Shown in pieces: positions 32,223 to 41,400 of a stretch of 64,000 bases of DNA; position 1 is the stretch's first letter, and each line of letters begins with the position of its first letter. The notes beneath the pieces are model-generated. The model had not been told where the DNA came from, searched no databases, and worked only from the letters and a program-made list of their open reading frames with translations. A program made the position numbers and the translations under genes. The stretch is from an uncultured Bacteroidales bacterium (lineage in GTDB: Bacteria > Bacteroidota > Bacteroidia > Bacteroidales > Bacteroidaceae): contig CACZAN010000014.1 in the NCBI GenBank assembly GCA_902779165.1, positions 1 to 64,000 on the forward strand. Direction: 5' to 3'.

Positions 32223-34936
32223 TCTTCGAAGAGGTTGAATTGTCCGGTGATGGGGTCGATGACTGGATGATCTGGGTCTGCCGCCACGGGCTCCTGGGCT
32301 TCTTCCGCGTTGTCTTCGACCTCTATGTTCTCGAAGTCCACCGAACCCTCAGAGTCCTCAGAGTCCTCTAGGTCTTCATTACCTTCCGGCTCCTCATCTC
32401 CCTCCGGGAAGCGGGTGGGCTCCAGCTCCTCGATAGATGCCACGCTGAGGGTCGTAATACGCTTACCCTTCGCTTTATAGCTCTTCTGTCCGATGAACTG
32501 TTCGGCATCGATTTCCATGGGTTCGCGGAAGTCGTCGGGAGCGCCGTAGGTGACCAGCAGTCGGGGGAAGGGAACGTCGGAGAGCAGCAGCAGACGGCTC
32601 TCGGGATTCTCGCCCAGCAGGTTCTGATGGCGGACAGTAGCTTCGAGGGAGAAGCGCTTGAGGTAGGGGAAGCCCTGATCAGCATCGAAGAGGGCTGCCG
32701 TCCACACCTTCTGCGCATCGAACTTCTCGATGCGTAGGATATTCTGCTCGTAGTGGTTGTTGAGGTCGAAGTTGGTGGTATAGAACTCACCATTGTCGAG
32801 AATCACCAGAATCAGGTCTTCGGAGTGGAACTCACCGAGGTACTGCCCGTGGTCGTCGTAGTTCAGACGCTTCACATCGTGGTCGAACCACACCTTGCGG
32901 CCGCCCAAAGTAGAACTGCCATGACTCTTCAGGCCGATGCGTTCCACGTCGAGTTTCGTCAGCAGGTTACCCAATGAACTGCGTCCCTTGATCATGATGT
33001 CGCTGAAGCTCTTGTCGAAGTAGATGCGCTTCAGCTTGGGGTTCGGCTTCAGACTGACCTTGATGACTTCGGCCTCGCCGTTGGGGTTGGCGGTGAAGTA
33101 GGCGACGCGGCTGCCGGGCTTACCCCGTGTGAGGTCGTACTCGCGGTCGCGGGTGATGCTGGTGACATTGAAGCGCTTGATGAAGAATGCTCCGTCGCGG
33201 CCGTCGCGGTACACACAATTATATATGGTACGTGTGTCGCCTTTCTTGAAGATTGCCACGTGGATAATCTGGCACTTACGCTTCTCGGCCTTGCTGCGTT
33301 CGGTCTCGCCGACGAATACTTTTTCCCCGATACGGATGACCTTGTAGGTGCCGTCCTTATAAAAGATGATGACATCGTCGAGGTCCGAGCAGTTGCAGAC
33401 GAACTCGTCCTTCTTCAGGCCCGTACCGATGAATCCTTCCTCGCGGTTGATATACAGCTTCTGGTTGGCCTCTACGACTTTCGAAGCCTCGATGCTGTCG
33501 AAGCTGCGGATTTCCGTGAGGCGGGGATGATCCTTGCCGTATTTGTTCTGGATAAAACGGAACCAGTTGGCCGTCACCTCAATCATGTTCGCCAGGTCGC
33601 GGTCGATCTCCGCCACCTCATCCTTCATGCGGGCGATGGCCTCGTCGGCTTTGTCCTTATTGAATTTGGCGATACGTTGCATCTTGATTTCCAGCAGCCG
33701 GAGGATATCCTCCTTCGTCACCTCGCGCACGAACTGCGGATAGAACGGGGTCAGCCGCTCGTCGATATACTCGCAGAGTTCATCCGTGCTGTTGGCGTTC
33801 TCGAAAGGCTTGCCCTTATAGATGCGTTCCTCGATGAAGATGCGTTCGAGCGATGCAAAGTGCAACGCCTCCATCAGCTCGCCGCGACGGATGAGCAGTT
33901 CCTTGCGCAACAGCTCCTTGGTGTTATCGACCGAGCGGCGCAGCACCTCGGAAATGGTGAGGAAACACGGCTTGTTCTCATCGATAACACAGCAGTTGGG
34001 CGAGATGCTGACTTCGCAGTCCGTACAGGCATACAGGGCATCGATGGTCTTGTCGGAACTGGCCCCCGGCATCAGATGAATCAGGATTTCCACGCCCGCC
34101 GCCGTCATATCCTCCACCTTGCGCACCTTGATCTTGCCTTTCTCGGCGGCCTTCAGGATGCTGTCGATGAACTGGCTGGGCTTCTGCGGCGAACCCGTGG
34201 TCTTGCCGAAGGGTATCTCCGTGATGGCGAGGGTCTTGGGGTCGCGCTTCTCGATTTTCGCACGCACCCGCACCACGCCGCCTCGCTGGCCGTCGTTGTA
34301 TTTCGACACATCGATGCTGCCCCCCGTGGGGAAGTCCGGATAGAGTTGGAAGGGCTCGTCGTGGAGATAAGCGACAGCCGCATCGCACAGCTCGTTCAAG
34401 TTATGAGGCAGGATCTTCGAGCTGAGTCCCACGGCAATACCCTCGGCCCCCTGTGCCAGCAGCAGCGGGAACTTCACGGGCAGCGTGATGGGCTCCTTGT
34501 TGCGGCCGTCGTAGCTGAGCTTCCACTCCGTCGTCTTCGGGTTGAAGACCACATCGAGGGCGAACTTCGACAGGCGTGCCTCGATATATCGTCCGGCAGC
34601 GGCATCATCTCCCGTGAGGATATTGCCCCAGTTACCCTGACAGTCGATGAGCAGTTCCTTCTGCCCCAGCTGCACCAGCGCATCCTTGATGCTGGCGTCG
34701 CCGTGGGGGTGGAACTGCATGGTGTGGCCGACGATGTTTGCCACCTTGTTGTAACGTCCGTCGTCCATCCGCTTCATCGAGTGAAGGATGCGGCGCTGAA
34801 CGGGCTTGAAGCCGTCGGCCAGATGCGGCACAGCGCGCTCCAGAATTACATACGAGGCATAGTCCAGGAACCAGTCCTGGTACATGCGGTTCAGATGGTG
34901 GGTGATGCCGTCGTGCATCGTCGTTTTTTCTTCCAT
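32219..34936 (-). CDS. parC: DNA topoisomerase IV subunit A (905 aa)
   Basis: ATG 34936 (MEEKTTMHDG) is chosen, since the in-frame extension upstream only translates TTGAAAAT repeats and lies across the promoter. The winged-helix and tower domains include PVQRRILHSM, HPHGDAS and the catalytic Tyr117 in AAAGRYIEARLS. The C-terminal half has the beta-pinwheel part and ends in a long acidic tail (GDEEPEGNEDLEDSEDSEG). This is the Bacteroidetes ParC-type protein that decatenates chromosomes. Its stop overlaps the DUF3316 start. ParE is not in the window. Confidence 0.93.
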   Translation of the reverse strand: MEEKTTMHDGITHHLNRMYQDWFLDYASYVILERAVPHLADGFKPVQRRILHSMKRMDDGRYNKVANIVGHTMQFHPHGDASIKDALVQLGQKELLIDCQGNWGNILTGDDAAAGRYIEARLSKFALDVVFNPKTTEWKLSYDGRNKEPITLPVKFPLLLAQGAEGIAVGLSSKILPHNLNELCDAAVAYLHDEPFQLYPDFPTGGSIDVSKYNDGQRGGVVRVRAKIEKRDPKTLAITEIPFGKTTGSPQKPSQFIDSILKAAEKGKIKVRKVEDMTAAGVEILIHLMPGASSDKTIDALYACTDCEVSISPNCCVIDENKPCFLTISEVLRRSVDNTKELLRKELLIRRGELMEALHFASLERIFIEERIYKGKPFENANSTDELCEYIDERLTPFYPQFVREVTKEDILRLLEIKMQRIAKFNKDKADEAIARMKDEVAEIDRDLANMIEVTANWFRFIQNKYGKDHPRLTEIRSFDSIEASKVVEANQKLYINREEGFIGTGLKKDEFVCNCSDLDDVIIFYKDGTYKVIRIGEKVFVGETERSKAEKRKCQIIHVAIFKKGDTRTIYNCVYRDGRDGAFFIKRFNVTSITRDREYDLTRGKPGSRVAYFTANPNGEAEVIKVSLKPNPKLKRIYFDKSFSDIMIKGRSSLGNLLTKLDVERIGLKSHGSSTLGGRKVWFDHDVKRLNYDDHGQYLGEFHSEDLILVILDNGEFYTTNFDLNNHYEQNILRIEKFDAQKVWTAALFDADQGFPYLKRFSLEATVRHQNLLGENPESRLLLLSDVPFPRLLVTYGAPDDFREPMEIDAEQFIGQKSYKAKGKRITTLSVASIEELEPTRFPEGDEEPEGNEDLEDSEDSEGSVDFENIEVEDNAEEAQEPVAADPDHPVIDPITGQFNLFEE

Positions 34937-34964
34937 TCTATGGACTTTTGGGGCTTTTCGCCCG

Positions 34965-34972
34965 CAAAGATA
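34965..34972 (-). promoter_or_regulatory. -7 box for topoisomerase IV A operon
   Basis: The complement is TATCTTTG, 29 bp before the ATG at 34936. Four TTGAAAAT repeats lie directly upstream (34979-35005) where the -33 region would be, with no clear TTTG. Confidence 0.6.
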
Positions 34973-35046
34973 GTGAAAAATTGAAAATTGAAAATTGAAA
35001 ATTGAAAGTTTTTGCTTCTCCGAACCACTTTTTCCCACTTTTTCCT

Positions 35047-35054
35047 TACCTTTG
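35047..35054 (+). promoter_or_regulatory. -7 box for glyS
   Basis: TACCTTTG lies 86 bp before the glyS start, divergent from the topoisomerase promoter. No TTTG is seen at the ideal distance. Confidence 0.6.
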
Positions 35055-35139
35055 CGCCCGAATTTACGAAATTCAAGCATATAAATCCATTAAACCATAA
35101 ACTTTAAACATTAAACTGCGGCAAAGCCGCGCCAAGCAA

Positions 35140-36684
35140 ATGGCACAACAAGAAGACGTTTTCAAGAAGATTGTTTCGCATTGCAAGGAATACGGTTTCG
35201 TGTTCCCCTCCAGTGATATCTACGATGGTCTCGGCGCTGTCTACGACTACGGTCAGAACGGTGTGGAGCTGAAGAACAACATCAAACAGTACTGGTGGCA
35301 GTCTATGGTGCTGCTCCACCAGAACATCGTCGGCATCGATGCCGCCATCTTCATGCACCCCACCACCTGGAAGGCCAGCGGACACGTAGATGCGTTCAAC
35401 GACCCGCTCATCGACAACCGCGACAGCAAGAAGCGTTATCGCGCCGACGTCCTCATCGAGGACCAGATGGCGAAGTACGACGAGAAGATCGACAAGGAAA
35501 TTGCCAAGGCTGCGAAGCGCTTCGGCGACGCCTTCGACGAGGCCCAGTTCCGCGCCACCAACGGACGCGTGCTCGAACTCCAGCAGAAGCGCGACGCCCT
35601 GCACGAACGCTTCCAGAAGGCCATGAACGCCAACGACCTCGATGAACTGAAGCAGATCATCATCGACGAGGAAATCGTATGCCCCATCAGCGGCACACGC
35701 AACTGGACCGACGTGCGCCAGTTCAACCTGATGTTCAAGACCGAGGTGGGCTCCACCGCCGAGGGCACCAGCACCATCTACCTGCGCCCCGAGACGGCCC
35801 AGGGCATCTTCGTCAACTACCTCAACGTGCAGAAGACGGGCCGCATGAAGCTTCCCTTCGGTATCGCACAGATCGGCAAGGCCTTCCGCAACGAAATCGT
35901 CGCCCGCCAGTTCATCTTCCGCATGCGCGAATTCGAGCAGATGGAGATGCAGTTCTTCGTCAAGCCCGGCACCGAGCTCGAATGGTTCTCCAAGTGGAAG
36001 CAGACGCGCATGGCCTGGCACCAGGCCCTGGGCTTCGGAGCGGAGAACTACCGTTTCCACGACCACGACAAGCTGGCCCACTACGCCAACGCCGCCACCG
36101 ACATCGAGTTCCACATGCCCTTCGGTTTCAAGGAAGTCGAGGGCATCCACTCCCGCACCAACTTCGACCTCAGCCAGCACGCCAAGTACAGCGGCAAGAA
36201 GATCGAATACTTCGACCCCGAGACCAACGAGAGCTACACCCCGTTCGTCATCGAAACCTCCATCGGTGTGGACCGTATGTTCCTCAGCGTCATGTGCCAC
36301 AGCTACTGCGAAGAGCAGCTCGAAGGCGGCGACACACGCGTCGTCCTGCGCCTGCCAGCAGCCCTCGCCCCCGTGAAGCTCGCCGTGCTGCCACTCGTCA
36401 AGAAGGACGGGCTGCCCGAGATCGCACAGCAGATCGTCAACGACCTCCGCTTCCACTTCAACTGCAAGTACGACGAGAAGGACACCATCGGCAAGCGCTA
36501 CCGCCGCATGGATGCCATCGGATGCCCCTACTGCGTCACCATCGACCACGACACGCTCAACGACCATTGCGTCACCCTGCGCGACCGCGACACGATGGAG
36601 CAGCACCGTGTGCCCATCGCAGACCTCCAAAGCATCATCGAGGACAAAGTCAGCATCACCAGCCTGCTGAAGAAACTGCTGTAA
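35140..36684 (+). CDS. glyS: Glycine-tRNA ligase, alpha2 type (514 aa)
   Basis: A class II synthetase of the eukaryotic/archaeal-like dimeric type. It shows FPSSDIYDGLGAVYDYG at the start, motif 2 (GKAFRNEI and FRMREFEQMEMQFF), the TSIGVDRMFL motif 3 region and an anticodon-binding domain from about residue 390. An internal insertion with CPISGTRNW is normal for the family. It charges tRNA-Gly. An FKBP-type lipoprotein follows after a run of AT-rich repeats. Confidence 0.95.
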   Translation: MAQQEDVFKKIVSHCKEYGFVFPSSDIYDGLGAVYDYGQNGVELKNNIKQYWWQSMVLLHQNIVGIDAAIFMHPTTWKASGHVDAFNDPLIDNRDSKKRYRADVLIEDQMAKYDEKIDKEIAKAAKRFGDAFDEAQFRATNGRVLELQQKRDALHERFQKAMNANDLDELKQIIIDEEIVCPISGTRNWTDVRQFNLMFKTEVGSTAEGTSTIYLRPETAQGIFVNYLNVQKTGRMKLPFGIAQIGKAFRNEIVARQFIFRMREFEQMEMQFFVKPGTELEWFSKWKQTRMAWHQALGFGAENYRFHDHDKLAHYANAATDIEFHMPFGFKEVEGIHSRTNFDLSQHAKYSGKKIEYFDPETNESYTPFVIETSIGVDRMFLSVMCHSYCEEQLEGGDTRVVLRLPAALAPVKLAVLPLVKKDGLPEIAQQIVNDLRFHFNCKYDEKDTIGKRYRRMDAIGCPYCVTIDHDTLNDHCVTLRDRDTMEQHRVPIADLQSIIEDKVSITSLLKKLL

Positions 36685-36690
36685 CCTTTT

Positions 36691-36860
36691 TAATGTATAA
36701 TTGATAATGTATAATGTATAATGAACACGCCGTGTCGGCGTTTGAGTTATCAGGCATTATCAATTATACATTGCCAATTATACATTATACATTATCAATT
36801 ATACATTAAATTATTAATGCGCAGCCGATTATACATTATACATTTTACATTATACATTTT
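36691..36860. repeat. TATACATT/AATTATCA repeat tract
   Basis: About 20 near-repeats of TATACATT, TATAATG and AATTATCA words fill the space after glyS in both orientations and run into the next gene's signal peptide. The same words occur at 28020-28085 and 43880-43910. Confidence 0.85.
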
Positions 36861-37488
36861 TGCGGTCATCGCGATGACCGTAATAACCTCCTGCTCCTCC
36901 GACACCGAAGACTACAACGCCTACGAGAACTGGGAGGCACGCAACAAGGCGTGGTACCAGCAGATTGCCGACTCCGCACGCACCGCCATCCAGAGCGCAC
37001 GCGCCCAGTACGGCAGCAACTGGGAACAGCATTGCGACTGGCGAATGCTGAAGTCCCTTCAGCGCAGCCAGACCAAGCAGAGCGGCAACACCACCGACAG
37101 CGTCTGTGTCCACATCCTCAAGCGCGGCACAGGCGACGTAAGCCCCACCTTCTCCGACACCCTCCGCATCAGCTTCCGCGGGTGGCTGATGCCCACCAAG
37201 AACGCAGGGGGCGAGACCGAGGAACGCTGCTTCACCCAAACCTACTACGGCGACTACTCTCCCGCTACGGCAGCACCCCAGTTAGGCGCCGTCGCCTCCT
37301 TCGCCGAGGGATTCTCCACCGCCCTGCAATACATGGTGGTGGGAGACGACTGGATGGTCTACATCCCCCAGGAACTCTTCTACGGCGCCGAGGCCAAGGA
37401 TGTCATCCCCGCCTACAGCGCCGTCAAGTTCCGCATCCAGCTCGCCGCCATCTACCCCGCCGGCACATATATCCCCGATTGGCGGTAG
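36817..37488 (+). CDS. FKBP-type peptidyl-prolyl isomerase, lipoprotein (223 aa)
   Basis: ATG 36817 gives a lipoprotein signal (MRSRLYIIHFTLYIFAVIAM, then TVITSC). Its hydrophobic core YIIHFTLYIF is translated from the TATACATT repeat tract. The body has a helical part (YENWEARNKAWYQQIADSA) and an FKBP domain (TLRISFRGWLMP, VVGDDWMVYIPQELFYGAEA and AVKFRIQLAAIYPAG). Such proteins assist folding at the periplasmic face of the outer membrane. Earlier in-frame ATGs only extend into repeats. Confidence 0.87.
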   Translation: MRSRLYIIHFTLYIFAVIAMTVITSCSSDTEDYNAYENWEARNKAWYQQIADSARTAIQSARAQYGSNWEQHCDWRMLKSLQRSQTKQSGNTTDSVCVHILKRGTGDVSPTFSDTLRISFRGWLMPTKNAGGETEERCFTQTYYGDYSPATAAPQLGAVASFAEGFSTALQYMVVGDDWMVYIPQELFYGAEAKDVIPAYSAVKFRIQLAAIYPAGTYIPDWR

Positions 37489-37529
37489 GGAAGGGATAAT
37501 TGAGAATTGAAAATTGATAATTGATAATT

Positions 37530-37554
37530 GCGTGCCTTTAGGTACGCGACATCT
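37530..37554. repeat. One-arm fragment of the multi-hairpin repeat
   Basis: GCGTGCCTTTAGGTACGCGA and a few further bases match the left arm of the long hairpin in the repeats at 4956 and 15955. The matching right arm is absent, so this is a truncated copy. Confidence 0.8.
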
Positions 37555-37571
37555 TATAGCAGCTGGTGTGC

Positions 37572-37957
37572 TTTTTTCTTCAACGCAGAGGCGCAGAGAC
37601 GCGAAGATTTTTTGAGATTTATGAGATTTCGTTGCAGCTGTTCCTCACGCGCTTAACGTCGATTGCTGCGACTAAGTAAACTTGTCTTGCACTCTCTGAG
37701 CGCTGTGAAGTCAACTTCGATAACAACACTCAACAGCGCCACGCAGGCTGTGATTGGGAGGTCGCAGAGGCCTACGGGTTGAGTATTTATTTGTATTCCA
37801 GCTTGAAGGAAAAACTCTGCGTACTCGGCAGAGCACAAACCTTGGCGCTTGCGCCGTTTGTGCGCCCCTGCGCACTCACGCGACAGCGTCAAAGGACATG
37901 CTTTGCGTACTCTTAAAAACCGAGTCTCTGCGCCTCTGCGTCTCTGCGTTGAAGAAA
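37572..37957. repeat. 386-bp element with inverted CGCAGAGGCGCAGAGACG ends
   Basis: The left end TTCTTCAACGCAGAGGCGCA (37574 onward) and the right end (GTCTCTGCGTTGAAGAA, to 37955) are inverted copies about 40 bp long, differing by a 9-bp repeat unit. The interior has no convincing gene. An open frame on the minus strand (37653-38186) crosses the right end and is probably spurious. Confidence 0.7.
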
Positions 37958-37977
37958 AAAAATATACTATAAATTCG

Positions 37978-38046
37978 AGTTCCAGCAGTGGAATTCCCGA
38001 GTTCCAGTAGTGGAACTCGCGAATTCCATAGGTGGAACTCGCGGAG
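37978..38046. repeat. GAGTTCCA/TGGAACTC tandem repeats, second locus
   Basis: Three diverged units of the 22-bp family at 4745 (GAGTTCCAGCAGTGGAATTC, GAGTTCCAGTAGTGGAACTC and one more). The rest of the 37489-38254 gap holds only repeat fragments and the terminator at 38131. Confidence 0.8.
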
Positions 38047-38130
38047 ATGTATATACGTCGCGGACGAGATGACCAGTCGTGCCGGCCGCGACGGCCCGTC
38101 GTCGCGGGCGAAGCGACGGGACGAAAAAGA

Positions 38131-38159
38131 GCAGCCCTGCCTTCATCGGGCAGGGCTGC
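38131..38159 (-). terminator. Intrinsic terminator of the giant-protein operon
   Basis: GCAGCCCTGC and GCAGGGCTGC form a 10-bp stem with a 9-nt loop. On the minus strand it is followed by TCTTTTTCG, a fair U-tract. It lies about 95 bp after the 63-aa gene. Confidence 0.75.
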
Positions 38160-38254
38160 AATCTTACTAATCCGCCACAGATTCATCAGATTGAACAGAT
38201 TCTATAATTCCTCATCCGTGGAATCTGCGTAATCCGTGGTTCATTGAGAATACG

Positions 38255-38446
38255 TCATTCAGACCAGTCGTCGTCCCAGTCAACGGAGCCGGCGCGGCCG
38301 CTCTTTACCAGGTTGTTGAGGTTGTTAGAGCCATCAAACGTTGCGGCATCGTCATAGAGACTGGTGTGCTCTGATGCGGAAAGCAGGTGCTGTTCCATTT
38401 TAACTTCGCAACAAATCATTGCGGGTTCAATATATTGCTTTTTCAT
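38255..38446 (-). CDS. 63-aa Bacteroidales small protein (YxxP start)
   Basis: The sequence begins MKKQYIEPAMICCEVKMEQH, with LLSASEHTSLYDD and an acidic end VDWDDDWSE. It belongs to a common Bacteroidales class of 50-80 residue proteins that start MKKxYxxP and have an LLxxS motif near residue 22; no function is established. The Asp/Trp-rich tail suggests a binding or recognition segment. It lies 31 bp after the giant secreted protein in the same transcription unit and ends at the terminator at 38131. Confidence 0.75.
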   Translation of the reverse strand: MKKQYIEPAMICCEVKMEQHLLSASEHTSLYDDAATFDGSNNLNNLVKSGRAGSVDWDDDWSE

Positions 38447-38477
38447 TGTTCTTGATTTTATTAATGGTGAATACTAT

Positions 38478-41400
38478 TTATTTTACAAGCACTTTACGGA
38501 CAGAGCCATCGGACATACGGATGATGTTCAGACCCTTCTGTGCACTTTGAATCTGCTGACCAGCAGCGTTGTAGCGAAGCGTTACGGTCGTCTGGCCTTC
38601 TGCCTCAGCTGCGCGGATAGCTGTTTCGATATCATCAAGGGTAAAGCCGAAGGACTTGACGTCGCCTGAAGGAACGGTCACATATACGCGATAAGCAGAA
38701 GAATACTGACCAGTTGCACTTACCCTATAGAAGCCGAGCTTATCATCTTTCTTCTGAAGCACATAACTATTAACTGGAACTTCAGTACGCGTAAAGACAC
38801 CTGTCAGATAGCCAGCAGGATATACGTTAGTCTTAGCTACGCCATAACCTTCAAGATTCGTTGAGAGGCATCCAGATTCGGAGTATAATATATAAGGAGT
38901 ATTGGCCGCAGGAGTATCTTCCTTAACCAGAGTAAGATTTGTGCCGCTGACAGCTGAACATGAATATGCAACAACGCCACTGGGTAATGCCGGAGTGAAG
39001 GGGAATATGCGGGTTGCTATCTCACCAGCACCAATGCTGACCTCAACGCTTGCCTTAGTTGCCGCATTGATGTTAAAGTTCTTATATGTTTGAGCAGTAT
39101 AAACACCGGTATCACCATTAGAACCAATCAGAGCACCTGCTACGGTGTTCTTAAGATTATAGATACCATTCGTTGTTGTCGCTATGACCTCAACAGCCAG
39201 GGCATTCTCTTCATTATCCGTCACACGGATCTGATTGTCATTGCCTCCATCATAGACAGCACCTGTGCAGAGGTAGTGCTTGGTGCCAGCGTCATCAATG
39301 ATATACAACTTATATTGGTCCTTTATTCCAGTGCTCTTGAAATGGATAGCCTGGTTGTATAAGGAGCCAGCATCGTCGGTATATCCGATAGCATAGCCGC
39401 CAGAAGTTTCATTACCCGCCTTGAAAGTCACAGTCTTTTCTAAGCCATCATCAAGGTAGAGGTTGAAAGCATCACCTTCAGCGGGTACAGTCAATGCCAC
39501 ACCTTGGAACGTCTCTATTGCTTCTTTCAGATCATCGATTGCATCCTGAATATCATCTCCATATTTAGAGGCATCATTGTACACAGTTTGAGCATCACCA
39601 ATTGCATCAGAAAGCGTTGAAGCAGCTGATGATGGAATTTGGAAGGCTTCGTCACCAACGTTTGTGGTTGTCAGAGCAGTAGCACTTGTTATCAGGTCGC
39701 TCAAGACGGGCTTCAAACCAATAAAGGACAAAGTGAAGTCATCCACTCTTAATAATGAGCCATCATTTTTACGTCCAGCTCTGGCTCTAATTGTCAGCGA
39801 TGAACCAGTTACATCTCCATTGACAGAAACGCGAATGCCATTGTTTTCACCTGTCATGTTTGTATCAGTTGAACCGCTGCCTGCTTGTAAATTTGCTGAT
39901 GTTCCATTATAACTTGCCAATACGGCTGTTACTTCATAACGTCCATTTGGTAAAGAAGATATTGTCTGCTCAACATTGCAATCCATCCACCATGACTGCC
40001 TATTATTAAAATAATAATTGCCTTCAACATTACTCATAGAACCTTTGGCCTTAGCACCATATTGACTACCTTTGTTTGGAATTGTCCATCCTGCAGGATT
40101 ACTAGTTTCGCTCTTATCATTCTCGAAACTCGGATTAACAATCTTGAATGTAACCTCGAATGAATGGTCTGCATAGGGCTCTGCACCAGAGATCACATAA
40201 GTCTGGCGGGCAGTCTCCAAAGCATCATAAACATCATTCAAACCACTCACATTAGTACAATCTTCTTTGCCTGTTGTTGCTGTGGAAATTGCTGTTTCTA
40301 TATCGCCCTTATCACCTGCAGAGTTATCTTTTACATCAGTAACATCATCAATGAAGCCATTCACCCTCGTATATGCAGCCAGAATGCCATCATAGCTGTC
40401 AATGAGAGCTTGAAGGGCGTCCTTGGCTGTATTTACATCATCGACAGATGAAGTTGGAACAGCCTTGGCTAACTCAGTTGAAATTGCTGCTTCTGCTGCA
40501 TCTGGCAAGGCTGTTGCATCAAGAGCTGCAAGAGCATCGTGTACTTCCAGCCATTGCTGCTGCGCCAATTTCAATGGGTCAAAATATGTCAACTTGACAT
40601 TATCCACAAATAGCACTGGAGAGTTCCCAGCACCTTCATTCGCAGTTTTCTTATAGCCAAAAGAGATATTTACATCTGTCAGTTCTGCGAGTTCGAAATC
40701 AATGCTATTGGCTGTCCATGTATCTGTTGCGTCTGGCCATCTGTAAGCAGTCGTAGGAGTAGTTCCGTAAGAAATGCCACAACGTGACGATGCATTAGAA
40801 ATACTTGTCGAGACATATGAATCAAATGTCAATCGATATGAGCCTGCAGGTAAGGGAATAGTTTGTGATAAAGTATTTTCAACATTATTACACCAACTTG
40901 TTTGAATCATTAGAAGCGAGTTGTTGCTTGTTGTTACAGAAGACCCATTTTCAGGTGATCCAATAGCTTGCCCACCATCAGCACCATTGCTCTTCACATA
41001 TAGAGTTTTATCAAACGGCATTGTAAACAATCGTGCATAATCGCTAGTCTCCGTGGTACCCACATCCCATCCCGAAATGTTATAGACATTTACAGCACCA
41101 CTGACAAGTGTTGATCCTGATGTGGGCTCGGCATTAGATTTGGGGGCAGAACCGCTTCCAAGGCTTGTGCCATCAAATATTGGTGAGGTCTCAAATCCAT
41201 TGTTTTGGATGAATGCAGAAATGTCATCTCCAGCGGGATCATATGAGTATTCAGCTACTTTTGTGTTGATAGCAGAACGTAATGAACTAATAGCACCATC
41301 TATGTCGTCTTGATAATCGGGAGAGTCATTTATTTCATCATAAACACTTTGTGCTGTTGCAATCTCAGTTGTCAGAGTTCCAATTATACTGTTAATACTA

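Noticed and set aside
33260..34984. 574-aa rightward frame opposite topoisomerase IV A
   Set aside because: It is an antisense shadow of a highly conserved gene with matching third-position bias.
34937..35080. 48-residue N-terminal extension of topoisomerase IV A
   Set aside because: It translates the TTGAAAAT repeat and the promoter region, and lies upstream of the predicted transcript start.
37653..38186. 177-aa leftward frame between the FKBP gene and the 63-aa gene
   Set aside because: It crosses an inverted-repeat end and the 22-bp repeats, has no recognised domain and no ribosome site.
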